The notes under the pieces are model-generated. The model was not told the origin of the DNA. It worked only from the letters and a program-made list of their open reading frames with translations, and searched no databases. Source: Marinilactibacillus piezotolerans (GTDB lineage: Bacteria; Bacillota; Bacilli; Lactobacillales; Carnobacteriaceae_A). From it: a stretch of DNA of 64,000 nucleotides. Below are positions 21,981 to 31,085 of this stretch, piece by piece. Positions within the stretch are counted from its first letter, which is position 1. Every line of letters begins with the position of its first letter. The DNA is taken from assembly GCF_900169305.1 (NCBI RefSeq), contig NZ_FWDP01000003.1, positions 124,001 to 188,000 of the forward strand, read 5' to 3'. The position numbers were made by a program, and so were the translations under genes.

Positions 21981-22908
21981 GAGCAGCTTGCCCCCTGTCA
22001 AACGAATGGATCTCCAGACCATAGATGTGAGAATAGTACTCTGATGTTCCAAGCGGTCCAATCTTAATTTCAACATCCTCCAGTTTTCGAATGTGTTGAT
22101 ACAGTGCCATTTGCTGTGCTTCATTCAAGCCTTCAATCGGAATACACAGTACACTATTTCCAAGATGAATCGTTTCTTTCGGCAGTAGATCTGCAGCTTC
22201 CAACGTGCCAGCCTGTGCTTGGGTACAGACAATTCTAAAGTAGTCTGGTTTCGGCTGATGATGATCATTAACTCTATATAGGATTCTGTCTTTCAGAAAA
22301 AAGACTTTATCCGCGTATTCATCCAAATTATCCAACAAATGAGAAGCTACGATAATGATTTTTCCAGATTTTCTCAAGTCGATCAGAATATCTGATACCA
22401 GCGAAACATTTTCGGGATCCAGTCCATTCATTACCTCATCCATAAACATGATGGGCGTATTAGCGGCCACCATCATAGCAAAACATAGACGCTGGCGCAT
22501 TCCTAATGAGTACGTCCCAACCACGCGGTCGACATAATCTCTCATCTGCAGACGATCAATAATCTGCTCTACTTCTTGTTCTCTTCCAGACCAGACTTTA
22601 GCGTACATTTTGATATGTTCTGTGCCTGAAAAGTTGTCATACAAATCAGCTTGATTCGGAAAGAAGGTGATTTTTTCATGAAGGGCCAGTACATCTGATT
22701 CGCTCGCAGAGTACACTGTTTCATCAATCTTGATTTCTCCTGATTTAATTGGGATAAAGCGCATGATCGCATTAAATAAGGTGGTCTTTCCAGTCCCATT
22801 GGGAGCGACCAACCCTATGATCGTACCATTTTCAATTGTAAAACTAATTTTTTCCAGAACCGTTCGTTCACCGTAAGCGACCGTCATGTCTTTTACTGTA
22901 AGTGTCAT
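21958..22908 (-). CDS. ABC-2 type transporter ATPase
   Basis: 316-aa cytosolic ATPase. Walker A APNGTGKTT (near residue 40), signature SLGMRQRLCFAMM (near 139), Walker B PIMFMDEVMNG and switch ASHLLDNLDEYADKVFFLKD are all present. The last 90 residues (ILYRVNDHHQPKPDYF onward) form a family-variable accessory domain, as in ABC exporters of the YtrB/CcmA type. Its ATG overlaps the stop of the upstream permease gene as ATGA, a sign of coupled translation. The first serine of the usual LSGG signature is in the form YSLGM, as in many ABC-2 ATPases. Confidence 0.88.
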   Translation of the reverse strand: MTLTVKDMTVAYGERTVLEKISFTIENGTIIGLVAPNGTGKTTLFNAIMRFIPIKSGEIKIDETVYSASESDVLALHEKITFFPNQADLYDNFSGTEHIKMYAKVWSGREQEVEQIIDRLQMRDYVDRVVGTYSLGMRQRLCFAMMVAANTPIMFMDEVMNGLDPENVSLVSDILIDLRKSGKIIIVASHLLDNLDEYADKVFFLKDRILYRVNDHHQPKPDYFRIVCTQAQAGTLEAADLLPKETIHLGNSVLCIPIEGLNEAQQMALYQHIRKLEDVEIKIGPLGTSEYYSHIYGLEIHSFDRGQAAHAEQPDK

Positions 22909-24098
22909 TTTATCTTCCTCCTCTGCAGGCCGAGTGATTGTGTTGGGATGAGATTGAAAATTTGTTTAAAGCTGATTTCCAGCAAGAGCCATATGCCGAG
23001 TAAGATGAAAGGCAGCTTCCAGAAAACCAGTCCGTCCAATCCATACTGAAATGCGCTTTCTCCTTGCAGAATCCCCTGAATATTGACGTAAAAAGAGGGT
23101 TGCCAGGCAGTTAAAGGCGGTAAACTGTTCCAGATGGCTGGTGCGAAATAAAGTGCAATAACAATCAGAATAGTTAAGTAAATATTCCGTATGATCCAGC
23201 TCAGCCCTGTTGTCAGCAGTAGTATAACTAAACTCAACAGCATTCCTGAACCGATCACCAGCAGCATATACTGCCAGCTGGGTATGTATTCTGAAGCCCC
23301 ATCTATAAAGATTTCGATCGGATATTGCAGCGTGCCGGTTGTTTCAAAAAGCAGACTCACAACGTAACTAATCGCCAAACCAATTAGGGTAACTGTCCAG
23401 ATGATACCCCAGAACATAAAACTGCGCAGCCGCCACTGCTTTTTCCATGGAATCGGCAGCCCTTGAGAAACGCTCCAGTTTTTGACTTGGTCTTTCGTAA
23501 ACGCATCTCCTGCCAGTAAAGCGATAAATATGAATAGAATGACGCCTGTTACTAGTTCGACTTGCTGGATCAGTATCTGAGAAGAGGCAAGCGGATTCCA
23601 CTCAATATCCAGTCCATTTGCTTCAAGCGCTGAATAAAACTTCAAATCCTTCTCTACTTCTGCTCGTGTCGGCAAGTACACTTCTTTTAGCAGTTCGTAC
23701 GATTCAAATTCCGTTGTTTCATGTAAAAATAGATTATTTTCCGCCAGTTCTCGTCCATTGCTTAAATAATCCGACACCACATCTTCAATACCCGCTACTG
23801 TATTTCCTTCCTGCTGCCCTAATATATATTGGTTCAAGCCGATGAGTGTAGCATTTCTTCCCAATGTCCTTTGCACTTCTTCCCCTAATTCCCCATCAAA
23901 ATGAGATTCAGGAATCAATCGGAAAATCTGTTGTGCATCTGCATATTCTCCCCGCAGCTGAATTTCGGGCAATGTTACCTCCTGTTGACGATAGAGTAAG
24001 GAAAATGTTCCGAAAAACACTAAAAAGCCGATAGCCAAAATACGTGTTTTCCAGTCTCTGGCGATTTTCAGCCATTCAAAATAAGCCATCTTTTTCAT
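22905..24098 (-). CDS. ABC-2 type transporter permease (second)
   Basis: 397-aa membrane protein. One N-terminal helix (ILAIGFLVFFGTFSLLYR), a large extracellular loop of about 150 residues, then six or so helices ending with a basic tail. This is the layout of ABC-2 permeases and of exporters for peptides or lipids. The ATG at 24098 is chosen because GAGGAGGAGATCACG lies in front; the frame opens 8 codons earlier. It begins 13 bases after the stop of the related permease gene upstream and is coupled to the ATPase gene downstream. Confidence 0.8.
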   Translation of the reverse strand: MKKMAYFEWLKIARDWKTRILAIGFLVFFGTFSLLYRQQEVTLPEIQLRGEYADAQQIFRLIPESHFDGELGEEVQRTLGRNATLIGLNQYILGQQEGNTVAGIEDVVSDYLSNGRELAENNLFLHETTEFESYELLKEVYLPTRAEVEKDLKFYSALEANGLDIEWNPLASSQILIQQVELVTGVILFIFIALLAGDAFTKDQVKNWSVSQGLPIPWKKQWRLRSFMFWGIIWTVTLIGLAISYVVSLLFETTGTLQYPIEIFIDGASEYIPSWQYMLLVIGSGMLLSLVILLLTTGLSWIIRNIYLTILIVIALYFAPAIWNSLPPLTAWQPSFYVNIQGILQGESAFQYGLDGLVFWKLPFILLGIWLLLEISFKQIFNLIPTQSLGLQRRKIK

Positions 24099-24111
24099 CG
24101 TGATCTCCTCC

Positions 24112-25311
24112 TCATCGTACAAAAGCCTGTCGTGTTATTTTCTTGGCCGCTATAACATTCAGCCCCTCTGTGATCAGTATCGCTGCAGCAATGACTATCA
24201 GTCCGCGACTATAATAATCAGTCAATAGCAGCGCTTCACTGACACGACCGGTGACGATTTTTCCAATTTCCAGATACGTTTGCGGGAACCAGCTGATATC
24301 AATTCCCAGCAGTTCTGTTGTTTCCGGTCCGTAATACAATTGCTGGAACAGGATCATAAAAGCACCGATGATCAATACCACTACTTCTTGCTTGAACAAC
24401 AGACTAAACAGTGTATTCAGTCGTGTTATCAAATAGAAAAACAGTAAAAAATATGGAAGAGCCTTTACAAGGAACGCACCTATTGAATCCAGTGAAATTG
24501 GATTACTGTAACCTGAACCCTCCTGCGCTGACCAATCAAATGCCCCAATAGGCAGTGTTACGGTACCAAAGCCATGAAGCAGACCATTCACTAAGAAGAA
24601 AACAGCTGTCAACACACCATAAAAACACAAGACAACGAATAAAGCAGTACACGACTGCACCAGCAGATAGGTATACCACTTCATAGGTACTCCTGCCTTT
24701 TGTGTCTTTAATTTTCTATCTTTTACCGTTACATCGCTGATCATAAAAATCGCGCCTAAGAAAAGAATGATGGGACCTAGTCCGATCAGAAATAGATGCA
24801 GCTGCTGGAAGCTGGTCCGTTCATGAATCGTGTGAAAACCTAATGGATCGATGTTATTTATGTAAAATTGACTTTTCAACGGAAGAAACTGTGATTCCAA
24901 GGATGTCCCTAGTACCGGAAGACTAATTTCCAGTTCACGATTGACTTCTGTACGCTCTGTAACGTCAGGCCGATAATCAATAGATAAGTATCTTCTGGCA
25001 TCTCCCTGTTTCAAAGCGGTCAGCAACTGTCTCTGATTGACATAGTCATTTGCGGCTGCTTCATAGGCGGAAGTCCCTGTCATAATTGATGGAACCGTTC
25101 TGCCTTGTGCCAGGTTATCTTCCATTGTCTGCTCATTTCCCAGCATTTCGCGTTCCAGCTGCTCAATATCTACTTCATTTTGTCCTGGTATATTCGGTAA
25201 AATAAATACAGCATGGCAGAATACAATGCCTAAGGAAACCACCATGAACAATCGATTTTTCTTATTTCGCCACATATACTTTATCGTCTCTGTTATTAGT
25301 TCTCTAATCAT
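24112..25311 (-). CDS. ABC-2 type transporter permease (first)
   Basis: 399-aa membrane protein with the same general topology as its downstream partner: a helix at about 21-40, a long outside loop (about 45-165) and a bundle of helices to the C terminus. Sequence similarity between the two is low by eye, so they probably form a heterodimer with the ATPase. First gene of the minus-strand cassette 25311-19620. The ATG is preceded by GGAGGAACCGCTTGA. The substrate is unknown; a role in antimicrobial-peptide export or resistance is only one possibility. Confidence 0.8.
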   Translation of the reverse strand: MIRELITETIKYMWRNKKNRLFMVVSLGIVFCHAVFILPNIPGQNEVDIEQLEREMLGNEQTMEDNLAQGRTVPSIMTGTSAYEAAANDYVNQRQLLTALKQGDARRYLSIDYRPDVTERTEVNRELEISLPVLGTSLESQFLPLKSQFYINNIDPLGFHTIHERTSFQQLHLFLIGLGPIILFLGAIFMISDVTVKDRKLKTQKAGVPMKWYTYLLVQSCTALFVVLCFYGVLTAVFFLVNGLLHGFGTVTLPIGAFDWSAQEGSGYSNPISLDSIGAFLVKALPYFLLFFYLITRLNTLFSLLFKQEVVVLIIGAFMILFQQLYYGPETTELLGIDISWFPQTYLEIGKIVTGRVSEALLLTDYYSRGLIVIAAAILITEGLNVIAAKKITRQAFVR

Positions 25312-25565
25312 TCAAGCGGTTCCTCCAACCATTAAGATGAAAATAACTTCATTATTCTTATTTTTTCCTTATGTTCTTTCATTCTAACATACTTCACCTG
25401 CAATAAAAGGATGAATTAAATAAATAAAGAGGAATAAAGCCTAATATCAGTTTATTTTATTTCAAATATATCGTTTATGGGTTAGCTAATTTTATAACCA
25501 CACCCCTTTTTCCGGTTATAAAAATCAGTATACCTTTTAATCGGCCACTATAATTGTAAGATTAT

Positions 25566-26045
25566 TTATGGAGTTTTTTTTAATAACCATGTATCACAAG
25601 CGCTATGTTCTGTACCTTCAAGCGGCTGTTGCAGTGACTCAAATCCATACCTCTTATAGAGATAATTGGCTTTATCCAGAGAAGCAAAGGTCTCAATATA
25701 TAGTTCTTCATAGTGCTGCTCAGCGAACTGGATCCCTTTTTCCATCAGCAGATGCGCATATCCATTTCCTTGCTCACTCGCTTCAATATACAACTTCTGA
25801 AGTTCTCCCGTTTTCGCCGAGTGGTTAAACGGACCAATCCCTCCTCCGCCGATGACTCTGCCTGCTTTTTCCAGCACCCAATATTTGGCATTTGCAGGTT
25901 GATAAATCTCGGACAATTGGAACAAATAAGGATCGTAATAGGCCGTTCCTTTCATATCCAAACCTGCTTCTTTCAGGCTTTCTTGAACGATTTCGCCTAC
26001 TCTCTGATCATCTTCTTTTGTGATCGGTCTAATAATGACTGTCAT
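25566..26045 (-). CDS. GNAT-family N-acetyltransferase
   Basis: 159-aa cytosolic acetyltransferase. The acetyl-CoA-binding motif A is seen as GELQKLYIEASEQGNGYAHLLM (near residues 85-106), followed by the typical C-terminal ANYLYKRYGFESL. The substrate is not predictable. It is transcribed alone between the ABC-2 cassette and the divergently oriented osmoprotectant transporter. Confidence 0.85.
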   Translation of the reverse strand: MTVIIRPITKEDDQRVGEIVQESLKEAGLDMKGTAYYDPYLFQLSEIYQPANAKYWVLEKAGRVIGGGGIGPFNHSAKTGELQKLYIEASEQGNGYAHLLMEKGIQFAEQHYEELYIETFASLDKANYLYKRYGFESLQQPLEGTEHSACDTWLLKKTP

Positions 26046-26172
26046 ATTCGGCCACTCCTTTTATTCAAAAGTATAAGCATCTCTTTCTCTTCTCTCAAGA
26101 CTTTTCTTTAAAAGAAACACTCCACCTTTTGTTATACTGATTCATAACAATAAGTATTAAAAGGAGCTGCCT

Positions 26173-27144
26173 ATGATTCGGTTCGAAAAAGTTTATAAAC
26201 GGTACAATGACACGGATGTTGTTTCAAACTTTACACTGGAAATCAAAAAAGGAGAGTTTTTCGTCTTGATTGGTCCCAGCGGAAGTGGAAAAACAACAAC
26301 TTTGAAGATGATCAATCAGCTGATTGACCTTACCCAGGGATACATACGCATTGAAGGTAAACCGATCAGCGACTTTAACTTACAAGAATTGCGCTGGAAC
26401 ATCGGCTATGTTCTTCAACAAATCGCGTTGTTTCCAAATATGACGGTAGAAGAGAATATACTGATCGTCCCGGAAATGAAAAAATGGTCCAAAGAAAAAA
26501 TGAATGAGCGCGTAGTAGAACTACTGGAAAGTGTAAACTTAGATCCTGAAAAGTACCGCAACAGAAGAATTTCTGAATTGTCCGGAGGAGAACAGCAGAG
26601 AATTGGTGTTGTTCGGGCATTGGCAGCAGACCCTGATATTATCTTAATGGATGAGCCTTTCAGTGCTTTAGATCCGATTACACGAAGCAGTCTGCAGCAA
26701 GATGTGCTGAAACTGCAGAGAAAATTCGAGAAAACCGTCGTCTTTGTTACACATGATATGCAGGAAGCGGTCGATTTAGGAGACCGTATCTGCTTGATGA
26801 ATAAAGGCAGAATCGAACAAGTCGGAACAGCCGAGGACATTCTGGAACATCCTGCTAATGATTTTGTTCAACAGTTCCTTCAAACAGGGTTGCCGCATTA
26901 TCAAAAAGAATCCGTTGTGCAGGATATGATTGATGCCGGTTACTATCAAAACGAACCGCAGGCATCATCCGCTCATTTAACGAGCCAGTCTCCTATAAAA
27001 GAGCTGACAATATCACTTTCTGAATATGAGGCTGTATCGATATCAAACCAGCCTGACACAAAAACGTATACGATCACTAGAGCCGATTTGATTCATTTTC
27101 TGGCTCAAGAAGCGGTTGCTTCAAAGGCAGGTGATCAACGATGA
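26173..27144 (+). CDS. opuCA: Osmoprotectant (glycine betaine/choline-type) ABC ATPase, OpuCA-like
   Basis: 323-aa ATPase of the quaternary-amine importer family. Walker A GPSGSGKTT (near 36), Q-loop VLQQIALFPNMTV, signature LSGGEQQR, Walker B IILMDEPFSALDPITRSSLQ and switch VTHDMQEA are all present. OpuCA proteins usually carry two CBS domains after residue 240 that act as an ionic-strength gate; the 80-residue tail here is too short and shows no clear CBS repeat. The stop overlaps the start of the permease gene as ATGA. ATG preceded by AAAAGGAGCTGCCT. Confidence 0.88.
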   Translation: MIRFEKVYKRYNDTDVVSNFTLEIKKGEFFVLIGPSGSGKTTTLKMINQLIDLTQGYIRIEGKPISDFNLQELRWNIGYVLQQIALFPNMTVEENILIVPEMKKWSKEKMNERVVELLESVNLDPEKYRNRRISELSGGEQQRIGVVRALAADPDIILMDEPFSALDPITRSSLQQDVLKLQRKFEKTVVFVTHDMQEAVDLGDRICLMNKGRIEQVGTAEDILEHPANDFVQQFLQTGLPHYQKESVVQDMIDAGYYQNEPQASSAHLTSQSPIKELTISLSEYEAVSISNQPDTKTYTITRADLIHFLAQEAVASKAGDQR

Positions 27145-28658
27145 ACCTTATTGAAACTTTTCAGCAGCGAAGCGGTGATTTTTGGATCGCTTTACTCGAA
27201 CATATGCAATTATCCTTTATATCGATCTTGATTGCTGTATTGATCGCCGTTCCACTAGGTATCTGGTTGATCGGGCATAAGCGAATCGCAGAACCGATTA
27301 TTCAGTTGACCGCTATTTTCCAAACGATTCCTTCACTGGCATTGCTGGGTCTGCTGATTCCCCTTATCGGAATCGGATCTTTACCCGCTATTATTGCTCT
27401 AGTCGTTTATGCGCTGCTGCCGATTTTAAGAAACACATATACTGGATTGGCTGAAATTGATCCGGCATTGAATGAAGCTGCGGATGCAATGGGGATGAGC
27501 CGGTTTAAAAAGCTGCGCAAAGTACAGCTGCCGATTGCACTGCCGGTGATCATGGCCGGTATTCGTACTGCAATGGTCTTGATCATTGGTACAGCAACCG
27601 TTGCGGCTTTGATCGGAGCCGGCGGATTAGGGAGTTTGATTCTTTTAGGAATAGACCGCGGAAATAATGCGCTGATTATTTTAGGAGCTGTCCCCGCTGC
27701 CTTGCTGGCGATTTTCTTTGATGGACTATTGAGATACCTGCAGAAAACCACTTTTAAGAAAACCATTATCCTGCTGACTGCGACACTAGTAGGATTTGCC
27801 GGTGTAGTCTTTCTTCCACCTCTGTTCAATGAGGAAGAAGATATTATTGTAGCGGGCAAACTGGGAACTGAGCCAGAAATTTTGATGAATATGTATAAAT
27901 ATCTCATTGAAGACCAGTCTGACCTATCCGTGAGAGTCGAGCCGAACTTCGGAAAAACAACTTTCGTATTCAATGCTTTGGAGTCTGGCGAGATTGATAT
28001 CTATCCAGAATTTACCGGGACTGTTCTCTCTACTTTCCTTAGTGAAACACCAGAACCCGGCTCTTCAGAAGAAGACGTGTATGAACGGGCTGCTGCTGGA
28101 TTGGAAGAACAGTATGATATGCAGCTGCTTGAACCTATGGCGTATAACAATACCTACGCTCTAGCGATTCCTTCTGCTTTATCTGAGGAAAGCGACCTTC
28201 AGACGATATCTGATCTGATCCCAATCGCGAGTGACTTGAATGCCGGTTTTACACTGGAATTCAATGACCGAGAAGATGGATATCCAGGCATTCAAGAGCT
28301 GTACGGGGTTACCTTTGGAAATGTCCAGACAATGGAACCGCAACTCAGATACGAAGCCATCGAACGTGGAGATATTGATGTGATAGATGCTTATAGTACG
28401 GATAGTGAAATCCAACAGTATGATCTGACTGTACTGGAAGATGATGAGAATTTATTCCCTCCTTATCAAGGAGCGCCGCTTATGAGAAGCGAGCTGCTGG
28501 AGACGCATCCGGAACTGGATGACATTCTGAATGTTCTAGGCGGAAAAATCACAGATGACCAGATGCGCTCCATGAACTATCAAGTCAATGTAGACGGACT
28601 TTCTGCAGAAGAAGTTGCTAGAGAATTTCTGGTTTCAGAAGGTTTATTGAGTGAATAA
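27141..28658 (+). CDS. Osmoprotectant ABC transporter permease fused to its binding protein
   Basis: 505-aa fusion. Residues 1-210 are a BPD_transp_1 permease with the coupling loop NEAADAMGMSRFKKLRKVQLPIALP. One further helix follows (KTIILLTATLVGFAGVVFLPPLF), and residues 235-505 form an OpuAC-type substrate-binding domain (begins IIVAGKLGTEPEILMNMYKYLIE, with GEIDIYPEFTGTVL). The binding domain is thus held outside the cell by the last helix, and no separate lipoprotein is needed. Glycine betaine, choline or carnitine are the likely ligands; a polyol or other quaternary amine cannot be excluded. Confidence 0.88.
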   Translation: MNLIETFQQRSGDFWIALLEHMQLSFISILIAVLIAVPLGIWLIGHKRIAEPIIQLTAIFQTIPSLALLGLLIPLIGIGSLPAIIALVVYALLPILRNTYTGLAEIDPALNEAADAMGMSRFKKLRKVQLPIALPVIMAGIRTAMVLIIGTATVAALIGAGGLGSLILLGIDRGNNALIILGAVPAALLAIFFDGLLRYLQKTTFKKTIILLTATLVGFAGVVFLPPLFNEEEDIIVAGKLGTEPEILMNMYKYLIEDQSDLSVRVEPNFGKTTFVFNALESGEIDIYPEFTGTVLSTFLSETPEPGSSEEDVYERAAAGLEEQYDMQLLEPMAYNNTYALAIPSALSEESDLQTISDLIPIASDLNAGFTLEFNDREDGYPGIQELYGVTFGNVQTMEPQLRYEAIERGDIDVIDAYSTDSEIQQYDLTVLEDDENLFPPYQGAPLMRSELLETHPELDDILNVLGGKITDDQMRSMNYQVNVDGLSAEEVAREFLVSEGLLSE

Positions 28659-28697
28659 CTTATAAACACACCTGGTACAAAATGAACTGAAAAGTTG

Positions 28698-28747
28698 AAC
28701 TCCATCAGACTCAAGCGATTAAATTCTTGAGTTTGATGGAGTTTTTA
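28698..28747 (+). terminator. Terminator after the osmoprotectant operon
   Basis: AACTCCATCAGACTCAAG pairs with CTTGAGTTTGATGGAGTT (one G-U), followed by TTTAATTG. Confidence 0.9.
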
Positions 28748-28839
28748 ATTGTTTTATTTTTTCAATTATTATTCAAAAAATACTTTTTTGTTAATTATTT
28801 TAGGTTCTCTAATCCATTTCGATTGTATAATTTGTTAGC

Positions 28840-29160
28840 GACTAGTTCTAAGAGTTCCGCTACTATTAAAGGGCTCCAATAGCAATATTGCAACTAGTTC
28901 TGATGAATTCGCTTCATGAAGTGGTTCCAATATCCTTATTGCAACTAGTTCTGATGGATTCGCTTCATGAAGTGGTTCCAATTTCCTTATTAGAACTAGT
29001 TCTGACGGATCCGCTTCATGAAGTGGTTCCAATATCCTTATTAGAACTAGTTCTGATGAATTCGTTTCATGAAGTGGTTCCAATATCCTTATTAGAACTA
29101 GTTCTGACGGATTCGCTTCATGAAGTTGTTCCAATACCCTTATTAGAACAACTTCTAAAG
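28840..29160. repeat. Tandem array of 51-bp units
   Basis: The word AACTAGTTC recurs at 28892, 28943, 28994, 29045 and 29096, exactly 51 bp apart, with degenerate units at each end (28841 and 29147). Each unit holds two palindromes: AACTAGTT, extended to AGAACTAGTTCT in the later copies, and CTTCATGAAG. Units differ by only one to four bases. There are no unique spacers between repeats. The array lies between the terminator of the Opu operon and that of the M20 gene, in a convergent gap. Confidence 0.95.
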
Positions 29161-29172
29161 GATAGACCAGAA

Positions 29173-29215
29173 AAAGCCGAGCAAATTTGTACTGATGTAC
29201 AGTTCTACTCGGTTA
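29173..29215 (-). terminator. Terminator after the M20 amidohydrolase gene
   Basis: On the minus strand AACCGAGTAGAACTGTAC pairs with GTACAAATTTGCTCGGCT around an ATCA loop and runs into TTTTT. A hairpin of the same type is at 62589. Confidence 0.8.
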
Positions 29216-29268
29216 ATCTATATAAAAGAGCTTTACATTCTCTCGTCCCAAGCGCCTTTTTTATTTAA

Positions 29269-30456
29269 TTAACCCTGCTTCAACATAGTTTGTTTAAATT
29301 CTTCTTTCACCGCTTGCAGCAATGGTTCATTTGTAATGAGATCAATTGCCGTTTGCGTGAACGCCGCAATGGTCTTTTCCATTCCGTCATAAGCCGCTTC
29401 TGTTTTCGTGCAGTCTCTGAATTCAACGGTATGGGCCGAAACAAATTTTCCGCTTGTAATCTCGAAATATGGATTAATGGCAGGGACAACCTGACTGACG
29501 TTTCCCATGTCCATTGACCCCATTGAATCACGTTCTTCAACTTGCATTTCGATCCCCAGCTCTTTCATATTCTGATTAAATTGGTTGGACAGTGTCTCAT
29601 TTGTAATCAGATTTTGGTAGCTGGCTTCGTAGTGACCCCACTCCATCTTGCATCCTGCTGCCATCGCACCGGCTTCTGCACATTGAATGACTTTTTCTCT
29701 AAGCTCATTTAAATAAGGCATGTCCATTGCCCGTACATAAAACTCTGCTCTAGTGTAATCAGGGATAATGTTTGCCGCTTCCCCACCCTCTTTTATGACG
29801 CCGTGCACACGAGCAGAAGGTCGAAGTTGTTGTCTGAGGGCATTAATATTATTGAAGGTATTCAAGCAGGCATCCAAAGCATTAATGCCTTCAAAAGGCG
29901 CTGCTGCTGCATGAGAAGTTTTTCCGTAAAAACGGAATTCAACAGCTTCCATCGCCATAGAGGTTCCGCTCGCATAGTAGCCGTCTGATGGATGTGTGCA
30001 GAACGCTACATCAATGTCATCGAAAGTATCGGCAGCTGCCATCGTCACTTTATCTCCATTGGTTTCTTCCGCTGGAGTTCCTAAAACAACGACCGTCCCG
30101 CCGATTTCATCTACCAGTTTAGAAAGGGCTATTCCGGCGCCTGTATCTGTTGTTCCTAATAAATTGTGACCACATCCATGACCAATACCAGGCAGCGCAT
30201 CAAATTCAGAGAGATACGCAATGGCTGGTCCTTCTTTTTCCCCTTTATACACCGCTCTAAAGGCAGTTTCTATACCTAAATAAGGATATTCCACTTCAAA
30301 CCCATGTTTTTCAAGCAAATCAACATGTGCTTTAGAAGAAAGAAATTCCTTATGCCCCAGTTCGGGGTGATCATATATGTATTCACTTAACGCCTGTAAT
30401 TCCGGACGCAATTTTTGAATAACCATTTGGATATTTTTTGTATATACTTTATTCAT
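29269..30456 (-). CDS. M20-family metal-dependent amidohydrolase (AbgB/M20D-like)
   Basis: 395-aa cytosolic hydrolase that probably removes an acyl or amino-acid group from an N-acylated substrate. Seen: SEFDALPGIGHGCGHNLLG, with the metal-binding HGCGHN, then GTPAEETNG with the catalytic and metal Glu pair, and a dimerisation domain starting VEFRFYGKTSHAAAAPFEGINALDA. This pattern is closest to the AbgB-like M20D group (p-aminobenzoyl-glutamate or peptide-like substrates). The ATG at 30456 fits the ribosome site AAGAAGG; the ATG at 30477 has none. Transcribed alone. Substrate uncertain. Confidence 0.85.
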   Translation of the reverse strand: MNKVYTKNIQMVIQKLRPELQALSEYIYDHPELGHKEFLSSKAHVDLLEKHGFEVEYPYLGIETAFRAVYKGEKEGPAIAYLSEFDALPGIGHGCGHNLLGTTDTGAGIALSKLVDEIGGTVVVLGTPAEETNGDKVTMAAADTFDDIDVAFCTHPSDGYYASGTSMAMEAVEFRFYGKTSHAAAAPFEGINALDACLNTFNNINALRQQLRPSARVHGVIKEGGEAANIIPDYTRAEFYVRAMDMPYLNELREKVIQCAEAGAMAAGCKMEWGHYEASYQNLITNETLSNQFNQNMKELGIEMQVEERDSMGSMDMGNVSQVVPAINPYFEITSGKFVSAHTVEFRDCTKTEAAYDGMEKTIAAFTQTAIDLITNEPLLQAVKEEFKQTMLKQG

Positions 30457-30567
30457 TGTCTCTCGACCTTCTTTCATTACGTATAATTTAGATTATTGTA
30501 CCGGTCAGAGAAGAGTCAGTCAATCATTTTAATGAATAAATATTCATAAAAAGACATATTTTATTTT

Positions 30568-30855
30568 TCACACTAACAGGTCTGAATGAACAACCCTTGA
30601 CCCGAAGCTTATACTCATCAGTAAAATGCCGATCAGTATGATCATTCCTGCCGCTTTTTCTGTGGAAACAGGAGCGAAACTGCTGTGATTGAATAAATAA
30701 TACACTGAAGTAGCGAGTATATAAACGATAAAGATTTGAGCATAAAAAAGGAACAAATCAAACTGTGCATCGTATACGTTATGGATTAAATCTGCTGTTA
30801 GATAGATGGTACAAAAGACCATAATATGCCAGTACTTTAATTCCTTTTCTTGCAT
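30568..30855 (-). CDS. Hypothetical membrane protein (95 aa)
   Basis: No recognised family. Three hydrophobic segments at about 10-29, 33-54 and 68-86, with few charged residues between them. The ATG at 30855 has AAAGGAG 8 bases upstream; the TTG just before it is less well placed. Stands alone, between the amidohydrolase and aldolase genes on the same strand. Confidence 0.6.
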   Translation of the reverse strand: MQEKELKYWHIMVFCTIYLTADLIHNVYDAQFDLFLFYAQIFIVYILATSVYYLFNHSSFAPVSTEKAAGMIILIGILLMSISFGSRVVHSDLLV

Positions 30856-31044
30856 CAAGTCAACTCCTTTCTAAATTTGTACCTAATAATAGTCAAAGCC
30901 TATCATAAATAGACTCAAAAAAGGGAGCAACGATTCGTTGCCCCCCTTTAAAAATCAATTATTTCCTGTTTTTCGTCTGAAAAGTTTGCACGGAAAAGCA
31001 TAAACTGCAGAAAAACATACATATCATTTGTGCTGCCTTAATAT

Positions 31045-31075
31045 AAAAGGAGCAGCCATTTAGCTGCTCCTTTCC
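31045..31075 (-). terminator. Terminator after fda
   Basis: GGAGCAGC and GCTGCTCC arms around a short AT-rich loop; the minus strand continues CTTTTATA. A second hairpin (GGGAGCAACG/CGTTGCCCCCC) lies at 30916-30949. Confidence 0.75.
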
Positions 31076-31085
31076 TCACACTGTT

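Noticed and set aside
28840-29160. CRISPR array
   Set aside because: Repeats are contiguous with no unique spacers and no cas genes are near; the same holds for 44816-45161.
28835-29268. Open frames on both strands through the 51-bp array, coding for 17-residue repeats
   Set aside because: They exist only because the repeat is a multiple of three; no ribosome site, and both strands are equally open.
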